Assembly (NCBI RefSeq): GCF_900103445.1
Contig: NZ_FNHS01000012.1
Span: 146,393-210,392, forward strand
Source of the DNA: Methylobacterium phyllostachyos
Lineage (GTDB): Bacteria; Pseudomonadota; Alphaproteobacteria; Rhizobiales; Beijerinckiaceae
Reading direction: 5' to 3'
DNA length: 64,000 nucleotides
The notes under the pieces were generated by a model. It saw only the letters and a program-made list of their open reading frames with translations. It had not been told where the DNA came from and did no database searches. Below are positions 9,268 to 17,905 of this stretch, piece by piece (the stretch's first letter is position 1; every line of letters begins with the position of its first letter). Made by a program: the position numbers and the translations under genes.

Positions 9268-10239
9268 TCAGCAAGCGACGGCTTGCGATAGCGCACGGTG
9301 GCGGTAGTCCCGCGGACTGAGCCCATAGCGCTCCTTGAAGCGGCGGGAGAAATGAGACTGGCTGGCGAAGCCGCAGCTATACGCGAGGCTGCCGAGCTGC
9401 ACGTGGAGGTATCCGGGATCGGCTAAGCGTTGAGCTGCTGCTGCCAGCCGGCGCTCCCAGATCCAATCCGAGATGTGCCGGCCGCGCTCCTGGAACAGCT
9501 CCTGGAGCCGCCGCAGGGACACGCCGACCACGCAGGCGAGCTGCGGTGGATCGAGGGTCTGGTCGTGAAGGTTCGCCTCGACGTAGGCTTTGGCGCGCTG
9601 GACGACGAGAGAGCCGTGCACGGGCCGGGGCACCTCCCGGGCGATGCGCTCCGCAAGGCTGGCGACGATGAGATCAATCCCCACCCCAACCATGCGCTCG
9701 GCGACTTCCGGCGACATCCGATCCCCCTGAGCCAACATGTCCATCAAGAACGAGCGGGCCAGGGTGGCTACCGGTTGGTGGCCCTCGACGGTTAGGCTGG
9801 CGAAGAGCCGGGCCGGGCCTAGCACGCTCTCTATCCGCGCCCGTGGGATCGCGATGGACAGAACTTCGCTGTACCCATCGTGCTCAACCGTCCACGGCGT
9901 GTTCGTATCGCGGATCGCGAAATCGCCGGCTCCGTCCGTGCTCGAGCGGTCGTTCTGCTCCGCTTTCAAGGAGCCGGTCAGCACCAAGCTCATGAGAAGA
10001 TGGTCAGGCTTGTGATTTTCGTGTCGAATCGTTCTGGCGGTCGTCGATGATCTGAGATTTTTCAGTGCGAATTTAGTGAACTCTATTCCACCAATGCCTG
10101 CGCCATCGATGGTGGCGTCAAAGTGAGCATCGACGAGGGATACTTGTTCTATTGGTACGGCACGATCCTCACAGACTTCACGCCAGCGCCGAAATCGGTC
10201 TTTGGGTGGCACCCCGTCGGTTGTGAAGATGGTCTTCAT
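9268..10239 (-). CDS. AraC-family transcriptional regulator
   Basis: This 323-residue regulator has an N-terminal AraC-binding-like domain (PF14525 type, about residues 20-190) and a C-terminal double helix-turn-helix. The HTH region is marked by VVGVSLRRLQELFQERGRHI and LAYSCGFASQSHFSRRFKERYGLSPRDYR. It should bind DNA in the cytoplasm and respond to a small effector. The ATG at 10237-10239 is chosen because the peptide then starts MKTIFTTDGVPP, like its relatives. A longer start at 10308 would add residues from AT-rich, non-coding-looking sequence. The neighbouring cupin and monooxygenase genes are possible targets. Its promoter region is markedly AT-rich compared with the rest of the window. 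Confidence 0.85.
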   Translation of the reverse strand: MKTIFTTDGVPPKDRFRRWREVCEDRAVPIEQVSLVDAHFDATIDGAGIGGIEFTKFALKNLRSSTTARTIRHENHKPDHLLMSLVLTGSLKAEQNDRSSTDGAGDFAIRDTNTPWTVEHDGYSEVLSIAIPRARIESVLGPARLFASLTVEGHQPVATLARSFLMDMLAQGDRMSPEVAERMVGVGIDLIVASLAERIAREVPRPVHGSLVVQRAKAYVEANLHDQTLDPPQLACVVGVSLRRLQELFQERGRHISDWIWERRLAAAAQRLADPGYLHVQLGSLAYSCGFASQSHFSRRFKERYGLSPRDYRHRALSQAVAC

Positions 10240-10702
10240 TGCGGCTGCGATATGTCCACGCGAGCCCGGTTTTGCAATATAAATTATCAATTGTATTAAT
10301 ATGTACATTGAGCTGGCGACTAGGAATACTAGCCGCCGAAATATAATGTGAAGTCAAGCAATTTAGATATGCATCGCGGGCTTCGAGCAAATAGCTGCAT
10401 CATGTCGGGTATCCGATCGTATTCCCCACGATCGCTCGCCATGCCTGTCAGGATCGCCACAAAGGCTGCAAACCCGTCGAAAATCGTGGGGGCTATTTGA
10501 AGGTCGGCAAAACGTATCTCGCCGACATAGGACTAGGATGCTGCGGTGTCCGGTTTGCCGCATCGGGCACCCGAAAGCTCATCGGCCTCTTCCGGCCAAT
10601 CGGCGAGCGTCCGCGTTCTTCATGCACGCTCCCGAAACCGGGACGGCAGAAATCCACCCGATTCGGACCATCACTACGGCCACGCTGATTGCACACAGAC
10701 TC
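10240..10702. other. Intergenic gap, AT-rich near the AraC gene
   Basis: Between the AraC gene and the 3' end of the UbiH-type gene, 10265-10375 is conspicuously AT-rich (runs such as AATATAAATTATCAATTGTA) in a GC-rich genome. It probably contains the araC-type promoter and regulator sites. The remainder (10380-10702) shows no gene I can support. Confidence 0.5.
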
Positions 10703-11968
10703 CTACAGCGCCTCCCCGCGCATCAGCCGGGGCCGCGTTCCGCGCGCGGCTGCCGCCTCGCCGATGAAGAAGCGCTTGAGCCCCGGCAGCCGGTCCACGA
10801 TCCCGAGGCCGAGGTCCCGGGCGAGCCGCAGCGGCAGGGCGTCGTTCGAGAACAGGCGGTTCAGCCCGTCGGTGGTCGCCGCCATGGCGAAGCTGTCGAA
10901 GCGTCGGGCGCGCTCGTAATCGCGCAGGACCTCGGGGCCGCCCGGGTCGAGGCCGAGGCGCAGCGCGCCGGTCATCGCCTCGGCGAGGGCCGCAGCATCC
11001 GCGAGGCCGAGGTTCAGCCCCTGGCCGGCGATCGGATGGATCAGGTGGGCCGCGTCGCCCAACAGGGCGAGTCGGTCCGCATGGAAGCGCCGGGCGAGGC
11101 CGACCGCCAGGGGATGCCGGCTCGGCCCGTGCTCCAGCGCCAGCACCCCGAGGTCCAGGGTGAAGCGGCGCTCGATCTCGCCCAGCACTTCGTCGGGCGC
11201 CCCGGAGAGCAGGGCCTCGGCCGCGTCGGCGCGCTCGGTCCAGACGATCGAGGAGCGGTGGCCCAGGGCGCCGCCGTCCCGCAGCGGCAGGATCGCGAAG
11301 GGGCCGGAGGGCAGGAAATGCTCGAAGGCCCGTCCCTCGTGCGGTCGGGCATGGCCGATGGTCGCCACGATGCCGACCTGCGGGTAGGACCACCCGACCC
11401 AGCCGATCCGCGCGGCTTCCCGCAGGCGCGAGCGCGCCCCGTCGGCGGCCACCAGCAGGTCGCCGCGCAGGCGTTCGCCCGTAGTCAGCTGTGCCTGAAT
11501 CGCCGGGCCTTCCGGCGTGGCGCGGACAACGCCGGCCGTGACGAAGGCCACTCCGGCATCCCGGCAGGCCGCCGCCAGCACCGCGGCGAGGGCCTCGGCC
11601 TCGATCATGTGGGCGAAGGGCGCGCCGTCGATCCGGTCGTCGTCCGCCTCCTGGCCGAAGGTGAGAAACACGGGGCGCACCGGGTCGGCGAGGCGGCTGT
11701 CGCTGATGACCATCGCGGTGATGGGCTCGGCCGCGTCCGTCAGCCGATCCCAGATTCCGAGCCGGTCCAGCATCCGCCGGCCCCCCGCCGCCAGCGCGTA
11801 GGCCCGACCGCGATGGCGGGCCGAATCGGCGCCGGACGGATCGACCACCGTGACGGCGAGCGCCGGTCCGTGAGCCTGCTTGAGGGCGAGCGCCAGGGCG
11901 AGGCTGGGCAGGCCGCCGCCGGCGATCAGGAGGGCGCGGCTGCCGGGGCGGGGCGTCTCGGCCGTCAT
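10703..11968 (-). CDS. UbiH/UbiF/VisC/COQ6-family FAD-dependent monooxygenase
   Basis: This 421-residue class A flavoprotein hydroxylase belongs to the group that hydroxylates the ubiquinone ring. The N-terminal FAD-binding site is the GxGxxG-like stretch LIAGGGLPSLALALAL. The mid-protein motif is DLLVAADGARSRLRE, and the second FAD motif is LALLGDAAHLIHPIAGQGLNLGL near residue 300. The start is an ATG at 11966-11968 with GGAG about 10 bases upstream. It lies divergent from the TesB gene (about 100 bases between starts), so the two may share a regulatory region. Assignment to a particular ubiquinone ring position (UbiH, UbiF or UbiI) is not possible here. Confidence 0.85.
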   Translation of the reverse strand: MTAETPRPGSRALLIAGGGLPSLALALALKQAHGPALAVTVVDPSGADSARHRGRAYALAAGGRRMLDRLGIWDRLTDAAEPITAMVISDSRLADPVRPVFLTFGQEADDDRIDGAPFAHMIEAEALAAVLAAACRDAGVAFVTAGVVRATPEGPAIQAQLTTGERLRGDLLVAADGARSRLREAARIGWVGWSYPQVGIVATIGHARPHEGRAFEHFLPSGPFAILPLRDGGALGHRSSIVWTERADAAEALLSGAPDEVLGEIERRFTLDLGVLALEHGPSRHPLAVGLARRFHADRLALLGDAAHLIHPIAGQGLNLGLADAAALAEAMTGALRLGLDPGGPEVLRDYERARRFDSFAMAATTDGLNRLFSNDALPLRLARDLGLGIVDRLPGLKRFFIGEAAAARGTRPRLMRGEAL

Positions 11969-12070
11969 CGGGGCGGATCTCCGGTTGTGACTCCCGTGTG
12001 GGAGGCGTTGGCTTGGTTCGTCCGATAGGCCTATGTCGCACGCGGTCAACGAACGGAAACCCCGCGCGCC

Positions 12071-12970
12071 ATGACGGACGCCAATACCGACGCGATGAGC
12101 GATGCCGTCGCCGAACTGATCGCCATCCTCGACCTCGAACGGCTGGAGGTCGACCTGTTCCGCGGGCAGAACCCAAAGACCGGCTGGCGACGGGTCTTTG
12201 GCGGGCAGGTTGTCGCACAAGCGCTGGTCGCCGCCACCCGGACCGTGCCGGATGATCGCCCGGCCCACTCCCTGCACGCCTATTTCATGCTGCCGGGCGA
12301 TCCCCGCACGCCGATCGTGTACGAGGTCGAGCGCATTCGGGATGGGCGCAGCTTCACCACCCGCCGGGTCAAAGCGGTCCAGCATGGGCGGGCGATCTTC
12401 GCGACCACGGTCTCGTATCAGGTGGTGGAGGAGGGGCTCGTCCACCAGCCCGCGATGCCGAGTGTCGCGGGTCCGGAAGGGCTCCTGGACGGCAAGGCCC
12501 TGGCGTCGGCCGGCGGCAGCGGCATGCCGGAGGCGATCGCCGCCTATTTCGGCCGTGAGCGGCCGATCGCCCTGCGGCCCGTCGATCTGAACCGCTACAT
12601 CGCCGCGGGGACGAGCGGCCGCCCGCCCGAGCCCGTCTTCAATGTCTGGCTGCGCGCAGCCGCCACCCTGCCGGACGACCCCGCCCTGCACCGGGCGGTT
12701 CTGGCCTATGCCTCCGACATGACACTGCTCGACGTCTCGCTGATCCCGCACGGGCGCTCGGTGTTCGATCCCACCATCCAGGCCGCCAGCCTGGATCACG
12801 CCCTCTGGTTTCATCGGCCCGCGAAAATCGACGACTGGTTGCTCTACGCGCAGGACAGTCCAGCGGCGGGTGGCGCCCGAGGTTTCGCCCGCGGACAGAT
12901 CTTCGACCGGGCTGGAAACCTCGTCGCCTCTGTCGCTCAGGAAGGCCTCATCCGGCCAACGCGGGATTAA
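12071..12970 (+). CDS. tesB: Acyl-CoA thioesterase II
   Basis: This 299-residue double-hotdog thioesterase hydrolyses acyl-CoA to free acid and CoA in the cytoplasm. The length and signatures fit TesB: RVFGGQVVAQALVAA near residue 40, HSLHAYFMLPGD, and a C-terminal domain with YASDMTLL (catalytic Asp), ASLDHALWFHRP, and VASVAQEGLIR (catalytic Gln). The ATG at 12071 is used; MSDAVAEL eight residues further is an alternative. The UbiH-type monooxygenase is divergently transcribed upstream. No fatty acid degradation genes are nearby. Confidence 0.9.
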   Translation: MTDANTDAMSDAVAELIAILDLERLEVDLFRGQNPKTGWRRVFGGQVVAQALVAATRTVPDDRPAHSLHAYFMLPGDPRTPIVYEVERIRDGRSFTTRRVKAVQHGRAIFATTVSYQVVEEGLVHQPAMPSVAGPEGLLDGKALASAGGSGMPEAIAAYFGRERPIALRPVDLNRYIAAGTSGRPPEPVFNVWLRAAATLPDDPALHRAVLAYASDMTLLDVSLIPHGRSVFDPTIQAASLDHALWFHRPAKIDDWLLYAQDSPAAGGARGFARGQIFDRAGNLVASVAQEGLIRPTRD

Positions 12971-13270
12971 AGCGCGCTTTCCAACGTGTGTTGCCGCTGT
13001 GCAACGGCCTCAAGTGCGCCTTATTGGGCAAAATGCTTGATATTGATGCACCTTTGCGCCGGCATGTGCACGCGCCCTGGTCGTTCGCGGCTAAATCCTG
13101 TGCAGATCCCTGCTCGGCAAAAAGGTTCCCGGTTAAGCTTGTCTGGCATAGTCCTTGAATAGCGGCCTTCGACCGCGGGCCATTCCGAGCCAGCGGGCGA
13201 CCTGATTTCGGGGCGCCTGCGGATCGTGTGACGGCAACGGTTCCCAGGGACTTCGAAGGGGGCGTCGCCC
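12971..13270. other. Regulatory gap upstream of glnK
   Basis: This 300-base gap contains no gene. It holds a possible sigma-54 promoter (listed separately) and the palindrome TTGCCGCTGTGCAA near 12990. Operator-like TGCACC/TGTGCA halves occur near 13044-13067, but they are too far apart for a standard NtrC site. Confidence 0.5.
13144..13159 (+). promoter_or_regulatory. Possible sigma-54 (-24/-12) promoter for glnK
   Basis: TGGCATAGTCCTTGAA matches the sigma-54 consensus TGGCAC-N5-TTGCA in spacing and in the GG at -24. It has A in place of the usually conserved C at -12. Transcription would begin near 13171, about 100 bases before glnK. NtrC/sigma-54 control of glnK-amtB is common in proteobacteria, which supports the reading, but the -12 mismatch keeps confidence low. 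Confidence 0.35.
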
Positions 13271-13609
13271 ATGAAAATCGTGATGGCCATCATCAAGCCG
13301 TTCAAGCTGGAGGAGGTGCGTGACGCGCTCACCGGCATCGGCGTCCACGGCCTGACGGTGACGGAGGTGAAGGGCTATGGCCGGCAGAAGGGCCACACCG
13401 AGATCTACCGCGGCGCGGAATACGCGGTGAGCTTCCTGCCGAAGCTGAAGATCGAGGTCGCCGTCGCTACCGATCTGACGTCGAGCGTCATCGACGCTAT
13501 CGCGGGTGCCGCGCGCACCGGCCAGATCGGCGACGGCAAGATCTTCGTGATGCCGCTTGAGAAGGCGGTGCGCATCCGGACCGGCGAGACCGACGCCGAC
13601 GCCCTCTGA
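13271..13609 (+). CDS. glnK: PII nitrogen regulatory protein
   Basis: This 112-residue trimeric PII signalling protein senses 2-oxoglutarate, ATP/ADP and, through uridylylation, glutamine. The full family length is present: MKIVMAIIKPFKLEEV at the start, the T-loop GHTEIYRGAEYAVSF with uridylylation Tyr51, and the C-terminal signature TGQIGDGKIFVMPLEKAVRIRTGE. It lies 80 bases upstream of the ammonium transporter gene, the classic glnK-amtB pairing in which GlnK plugs AmtB when nitrogen is plentiful. A GlnB paralogue is not excluded by sequence alone; the amtB linkage favours GlnK. Confidence 0.95.
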   Translation: MKIVMAIIKPFKLEEVRDALTGIGVHGLTVTEVKGYGRQKGHTEIYRGAEYAVSFLPKLKIEVAVATDLTSSVIDAIAGAARTGQIGDGKIFVMPLEKAVRIRTGETDADAL

Positions 13610-13689
13610 TCCGCGGCCCGGCGCGTCCGGGCCCGCAGAGTCCAGACTTTCTGAAACGATACGGATTTAAGACCGGGAGCCACGTGCCC

Positions 13690-15189
13690 ATGAAACTTCG
13701 TCACGCCCTCATGCTCGGCTTGGGAGGGGCGGCCATCGCCGCCCTCCTGATCGAGCCGTCCCTCGCGCAGACGCCGACGCCGGAAGCCGCATCGCCGCCG
13801 CCGTCCCCAGTTCCGAACAAGGGCGATACCGCCTGGATGATGATCTCGGCCTGCCTCGTCCTGATGATGGCGGTGCCGGGCCTTGCCCTGTTCTACGGCG
13901 GCCTCGTGCGCACCAAGAACATGCTCTCGGTGCTGACCCAGGTCTTCGCGATCGTGTCGATCGTCGGCCTGCTCTGGGTGTTCTACGGCTACAGCCTGGC
14001 CTTTACCAGTGGCGGCGGCATTAACGACTTCGTGGGCGGCTTCTCGAAGGCCTTTCTCAAGGGCATCGACGCCAACTCCACCGTTGCGACCTTCTCTAAC
14101 GGCGTCGTGATTCCCGAATACGCTTATCTGTGCTTCCAGATGACGTTCGCGATGATCACCCCGGCGCTGATCGTCGGCGCCTTCGCCGAGCGGATGAAGT
14201 TCTCCGCCCTGGTGGTGTTCACGATCCTCTGGGTCACGCTCATCTACTTCCCGATGGCCCATATGGTCTGGTACTGGGCCGGCCCGGATGCCGTCGCCGG
14301 CGCCGCCAAGGCTCTGGCTGCCGCCACCGACGACGCCTCGAAGGCCACCGCCCAGGCGGCGTTGGACGCGGTCAACAAGGATGCCGGCTTCCTGTTCCAG
14401 AAGGGCGCCCTCGACTTCGCCGGCGGCACCGTGGTGCACATCAACGCCGGAATCGCGGGCTTCGTCGGCTGCCTGATCATGGGCAAGCGCATCGGCTACG
14501 GCCGTGACCTGCTCGCCCCGCACTCGCTGACCATGACGATGATCGGCGCCTCGCTGCTGTGGGTCGGCTGGTTCGGCTTCAACGCCGGCTCGAACCTCGA
14601 GTCCAACGGCACGGCCGCGCTCGCCATGCTCAACACCTTCGTGGCGACCTGCGGCGCCGCGGTGGCGTGGCTGTTCGCCGAGTGGGCGCTCAAGGGCAAG
14701 CCGTCGCTGCTCGGCATGCTCTCGGGTGCGATCGCCGGCCTCGTGGCCGTCACCCCGGCCTCGGGCTTCGCTGGCCCGATGGGCTCGATCGTGCTCGGCC
14801 TCGTCGCCGGCGTGGTCTGCTTCATCATGTGCTCCACGGTGAAGAATGCGCTGGGCTACGACGACTCGCTGGACGTGTTCGGCGTGCACTGCGTCGGCGG
14901 CATCCTGGGCGCCCTGGCGACCGGTATCCTGGTCGACCCGAACCTCGGCGGCGTCGGCATCCCCGACTACACCTCCAAGCCGGGCGAACTGGCGGTCGGT
15001 GCCTACGACATGATGAGCCAGCTCATCATCCAGGCCGAAGCGGTCGGCCTGACCCTGCTGTGGTCGGGCATCGGCTCGGCGATCCTCTACAAGCTCGTCG
15101 ACCTGACGATCGGCCTGCGGGTGACGCAGGAGGAGGAGCGCGAGGGCCTCGATATCGCCGATCACGGCGAGCGCGCCTACAACTACTGA
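13690..15189 (+). CDS. amtB: Ammonium transporter
   Basis: This 499-residue inner-membrane Amt/MEP/Rh channel conducts ammonia/ammonium. It has an N-terminal signal sequence ending near SLAQ, then about eleven transmembrane helices with family blocks FYGGLVRTKNMLSV, DFAGGTVVHINAGIAG and LGVHC-like FGVHCVGGILGAL. The pore histidines are within those blocks. A linker of about 45 residues (TDDASKATAQAALDAVNKD) between helices is longer than in E. coli AmtB. The ATG at 13690 has GGGAG at 13676-13680; the GTG at 13684 would be too close. The gene ends at a strong intrinsic terminator and is expected to be co-transcribed with glnK. Confidence 0.95.
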   Translation: MKLRHALMLGLGGAAIAALLIEPSLAQTPTPEAASPPPSPVPNKGDTAWMMISACLVLMMAVPGLALFYGGLVRTKNMLSVLTQVFAIVSIVGLLWVFYGYSLAFTSGGGINDFVGGFSKAFLKGIDANSTVATFSNGVVIPEYAYLCFQMTFAMITPALIVGAFAERMKFSALVVFTILWVTLIYFPMAHMVWYWAGPDAVAGAAKALAAATDDASKATAQAALDAVNKDAGFLFQKGALDFAGGTVVHINAGIAGFVGCLIMGKRIGYGRDLLAPHSLTMTMIGASLLWVGWFGFNAGSNLESNGTAALAMLNTFVATCGAAVAWLFAEWALKGKPSLLGMLSGAIAGLVAVTPASGFAGPMGSIVLGLVAGVVCFIMCSTVKNALGYDDSLDVFGVHCVGGILGALATGILVDPNLGGVGIPDYTSKPGELAVGAYDMMSQLIIQAEAVGLTLLWSGIGSAILYKLVDLTIGLRVTQEEEREGLDIADHGERAYNY

Positions 15190-15234
15190 AGCATGTGGCG
15201 CGGCCCTGCGGGGCCGCGTCTCCGGTATCAGAAC

Positions 15235-15263
15235 CCCCGGCTCCGAAAGAGCCGGGGTTTTTT
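15235..15263. terminator. Intrinsic terminator between amtB and the racemase gene
   Basis: A perfect nine-base stem CCCCGGCTC / GAGCCGGGG with loop CGAAA is followed by six T residues (15258-15263). The last T is part of the stop codon of the convergent racemase gene, so one hairpin probably terminates both transcripts. Confidence 0.9.
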
Positions 15264-15964
15264 CATGTGGCGAGGGCGATCTCGACGGCGGCCTCGGCAT
15301 GAATGGCCGTCGTGTCGTAGAGGAGCACGGCGCTGTCCTCCGGCCTGACAAGCAGCATGATCTCGGTGCAACCGAGGATGATCGCTTCGGCGCCGCGCGT
15401 CACGAGCTTGGCGATGATGTCCTGGTACGCGGCGCGGGAGGCGGGCTCAATCCTGCCCTGGACCAGCTCGTCGTAGATCACGCGATGGACGCAGGCGCGG
15501 TCCACCGCATCCGGCGTCAGAACCTCCAGACCGTAACGCTCTGCAAGCCGCCCCCGGTAGAAGTCCTGCTCCATGGTGAAGGCTGTTCCCAGCAGGCCGA
15601 CGGAGCGCAGCCCGGCCGCCCTGATGCGTTCGGCCGTCGGGTCAGCGATGTGCAGGAGCGGCACGTCAAGGGCGCTCTGGATGGTGTCCGCCATGCGGTG
15701 CATCGTGTTGCTGCAGATAAGCACGATCTCAGCGCCGCCGCGCCGGAGGCGATGGGCCGCTTCGATCATGAGGCCGGTTGCATCGTCCCAGCGACCCGCA
15801 TGCTGCAGGGCTTCGATCTCGGCGAAATCGAACGACCACATCAGGCATCGCGCCGAGTGCAGGGGACCGAGCCGCGTTCGAACGCGTTCGTTGATGAGGC
15901 GGTAATATTCCGCGGAGCTTTCCCAGCTGAGCCCGCCGATGAGACCGATGATCTTATGAGCCAT
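15263..15964 (-). CDS. Aspartate/glutamate racemase family protein
   Basis: This 233-residue cytoplasmic amino acid racemase is cofactor-independent and uses two cysteines. Both catalytic motifs are present: CSNTMH at about residues 84-89 and LGCTEI near residue 195. The N-terminal IGLIGGLSWESSAEYY is typical of the YgeA/broad-specificity aspartate racemase branch. The ATG at 15962-15964 starts the conserved N-terminus directly. It converges on amtB across a shared terminator. The substrate could be aspartate, glutamate or another amino acid. Confidence 0.9.
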   Translation of the reverse strand: MAHKIIGLIGGLSWESSAEYYRLINERVRTRLGPLHSARCLMWSFDFAEIEALQHAGRWDDATGLMIEAAHRLRRGGAEIVLICSNTMHRMADTIQSALDVPLLHIADPTAERIRAAGLRSVGLLGTAFTMEQDFYRGRLAERYGLEVLTPDAVDRACVHRVIYDELVQGRIEPASRAAYQDIIAKLVTRGAEAIILGCTEIMLLVRPEDSAVLLYDTTAIHAEAAVEIALAT

Positions 15965-16033
15965 TGCCTGCTCCGGTCATCGCCTGCCGGTGCCGAACAT
16001 GCGCGTTTCAGAATTCAGGCAAGGCTTGATGCT

Positions 16034-16249
16034 TCAGCTTCCATGGTCGGGAAGCGAAGGGGCCAGATCAAGGCATAGATCGACGTCTGAAAGATCTTCC
16101 CGACGACCCTGGATCATTTCGGATCGCGTCTGCCTGAGCGGCGCAAGCGAGGCTGCCTCAGTCGCAAGGCCAGGAACGTCGCTGCCCGAGACGTACCAAA
16201 CGGCCGCGTCGGGATCCCAGGCATAGCCGACGACGGTGTGGCGTGTCAT
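16034..16249 (-). CDS. DUF1902-domain small protein
   Basis: This 71-residue protein of the DUF1902 family (HicB-like fold) shows YAWDPDAAVWYVSGSDVPGL then TEAASLAPL. Relatives are sometimes the antitoxin-like half of HicAB-type pairs, but no HicA-like partner is adjacent: serC lies upstream and the racemase gene downstream. A purine-rich AGGGGG precedes the ATG at 16247-16249. The function is unknown. Confidence 0.7.
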   Translation of the reverse strand: MTRHTVVGYAWDPDAAVWYVSGSDVPGLATEAASLAPLRQTRSEMIQGRREDLSDVDLCLDLAPSLPDHGS

Positions 16250-16342
16250 GGCGAGCCCCCTGAAGCCCAATCGGCATCGTGCGAACCGGAGGATCGGCAG
16301 GATCCTCCGAGAACGCATCCGCGCTTTGCGGGCCTCCGCCCC

Positions 16343-17512
16343 TCACGCCGCCCGCGTCAGCGCCGCCTTCTCCTCCGCGAAGGCCCAGTCGAGCCAGGGG
16401 ATCAGGGCTTCCAGATCGGCGGTCTCCACCGTGGCGCCGCACCAGATGCGCAGGCCCGCCGGGGCGTCGCGGTAGGCGCCGATGTCGAGGGCGACACCCT
16501 CCCGGTCCAGGCGCTCGACGATCCCCGCCGCGAAGGCCGAGACCGCCGCATCGCCCCGGGCGAGCACGTCCGAGTCGGCCAGCACGAGGCAGACGCCGGT
16601 ATTCGAGTAGGTCGCCGGATCGACCGCCAGCGGCGCGATCCAGGGGGTGCGCGCCACCCAGTCGTAGATCGCCTTGGCGTTGGCGTCCGCCCGGGCGTGC
16701 AGCGCCGGCAGGCCGCCGATCCGCTCGGCCCAGGCCAGCGTGTCGAGGTAATCCTCTACCGCCAGCATCGAGGGCGTGTTGATCGTGTCGCCCTTGAAGA
16801 TGCCCTCGATCAGCTTCCCGTCCTTTGTCAGGCGGAACACCTTCGGCAGCGGCCAGGACGGCGTGTGGCTCTCGAGCCTTGCCACCGCGCGGGGCGAGAG
16901 GATCAGCATGCCGTGCGCCGCCTCGCCGCCCATCACCTTCTGCCAGGAGAAGGTCACGACATCGAGCTTGTCCCAGGGCAGGGCTTGCGCGAAGGCCGCC
17001 GAGGTGGCGTCGCAGATCGTCAGTCCCTCGCGGTCTGCCGCGATCCAGTCGCCGTCCGGCACCTTCACGCCGGCCGCGGTGCCGTTCCAAGTGAAGACCA
17101 CGTCGTTGTGCTGCGTGTCGATCGCGGCGAGATCGGGCAGGACGCCGTAGGGCGTCTGGTGGATGCGCGGGGCGATCTTGAGCTGCTTCAACGCGTCCGT
17201 GACCCACTCCTTGCCGAACGCCTCCCAGGCGGCGACCTCGACGGGCTTCGGCCCCAGCATCGTCCACATCGCCATCTCGACGGCGCCGGTATCAGAAGCC
17301 GGAACGATGCCGATCCGGTAATCGGCGGGCACCTGCAGGACAGAGCGCGTCAGGTCGATCGCCCGAGCGAGCTTGGCTTTGCCAAGGGGCGACCGATGCG
17401 ACCGGCCGAGCGCGGCATCGGCCAGGGCGGCGGGGGTCCAGCCCGGGCGCTTGGCGCAGGGGCCGGAGGAGAAATGGGGCACGCGGGGGCGCTGCGTGGG
17501 GCGGCTGGTCAT
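16343..17512 (-). CDS. serC: Phosphoserine aminotransferase
   Basis: This 389-residue PLP enzyme converts 3-phosphohydroxypyruvate and glutamate to phosphoserine in serine synthesis. The sequence follows the alphaproteobacterial SerC form, which is longer than E. coli SerC. It has an N-terminal PHFSSGPCAKRPGW block, the PLP-binding lysine in TFSWQKVMGG (Lys192) and the C-terminal GLRIWCGATVE. The ATG at 17510-17512 starts the conserved N-terminus. The companion gene serA is not in the window. In a methylotroph the product also feeds the serine cycle, but that link is general knowledge, not seen here. Confidence 0.93.
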   Translation of the reverse strand: MTSRPTQRPRVPHFSSGPCAKRPGWTPAALADAALGRSHRSPLGKAKLARAIDLTRSVLQVPADYRIGIVPASDTGAVEMAMWTMLGPKPVEVAAWEAFGKEWVTDALKQLKIAPRIHQTPYGVLPDLAAIDTQHNDVVFTWNGTAAGVKVPDGDWIAADREGLTICDATSAAFAQALPWDKLDVVTFSWQKVMGGEAAHGMLILSPRAVARLESHTPSWPLPKVFRLTKDGKLIEGIFKGDTINTPSMLAVEDYLDTLAWAERIGGLPALHARADANAKAIYDWVARTPWIAPLAVDPATYSNTGVCLVLADSDVLARGDAAVSAFAAGIVERLDREGVALDIGAYRDAPAGLRIWCGATVETADLEALIPWLDWAFAEEKAALTRAA

Positions 17513-17725
17513 CGCGAATCCATCCTGCAGAGGGGCGCTCCTCGGCGGGGAGGAGATCCCGGACTCGCGCATGCGCCCAAACCGGCCGCCTGGCAAGCGC
17601 TTGCCAGTGTTGCAATCTTCGAGGGGTGGCCCCAGTCGGGACAGGCTCTCCGGGAGCAGGGAACAGTCGATTAAGTCCGGGCCGTTAGCCTCAACGCTGT
17701 GCCGCGTAGCGTTTGAGGTACATCG

Positions 17726-17905
17726 ATGTCTATGCACAGCGCCGCGATAGTGGCGGTCTGGTCCGCTCTGCTTGTGGTTATTGGGGGCTTAACGGCCCAT
17801 GTCGCCCTCCCGAGCCGCCTGCGCAGGCCCGAGCGGCAACCGCTCCGGCTCGATCCGCACGATTACGACCGGGACGGCCCGGTGATCGATCTGGAGGCGG
17901 CCTGA
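17726..17905 (+). CDS. Small single-pass membrane protein, 59 residues
   Basis: A short reading frame runs from ATG at 17726 to TGA at 17903-17905, preceded by GAGG at 17715-17718 with seven bases of spacing. The peptide has one strong N-terminal hydrophobic helix (AAIVAVWSALLVVIGGL) followed by a basic then acidic tail (LRRPERQPLRLDPHDYDRD). Third codon positions are GC-biased as in real genes. Its last 43 bases overlap, tail to tail, the end of trmD on the other strand. I do not recognise a family; a membrane-tethered small protein is the best description. Confidence 0.6.
   Translation: MSMHSAAIVAVWSALLVVIGGLTAHVALPSRLRRPERQPLRLDPHDYDRDGPVIDLEAA

Noticed and set aside
10497..10688. Possible 63-codon gene in the gap after the UbiH-type gene
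   Set aside because: No ribosome site, no conserved motif, and a start only at a weak TTG.
13040..13070. NtrC binding site upstream of glnK
   Set aside because: TGCACC and TGTGCA halves are present but separated by too many bases for the normal 17-base palindrome.
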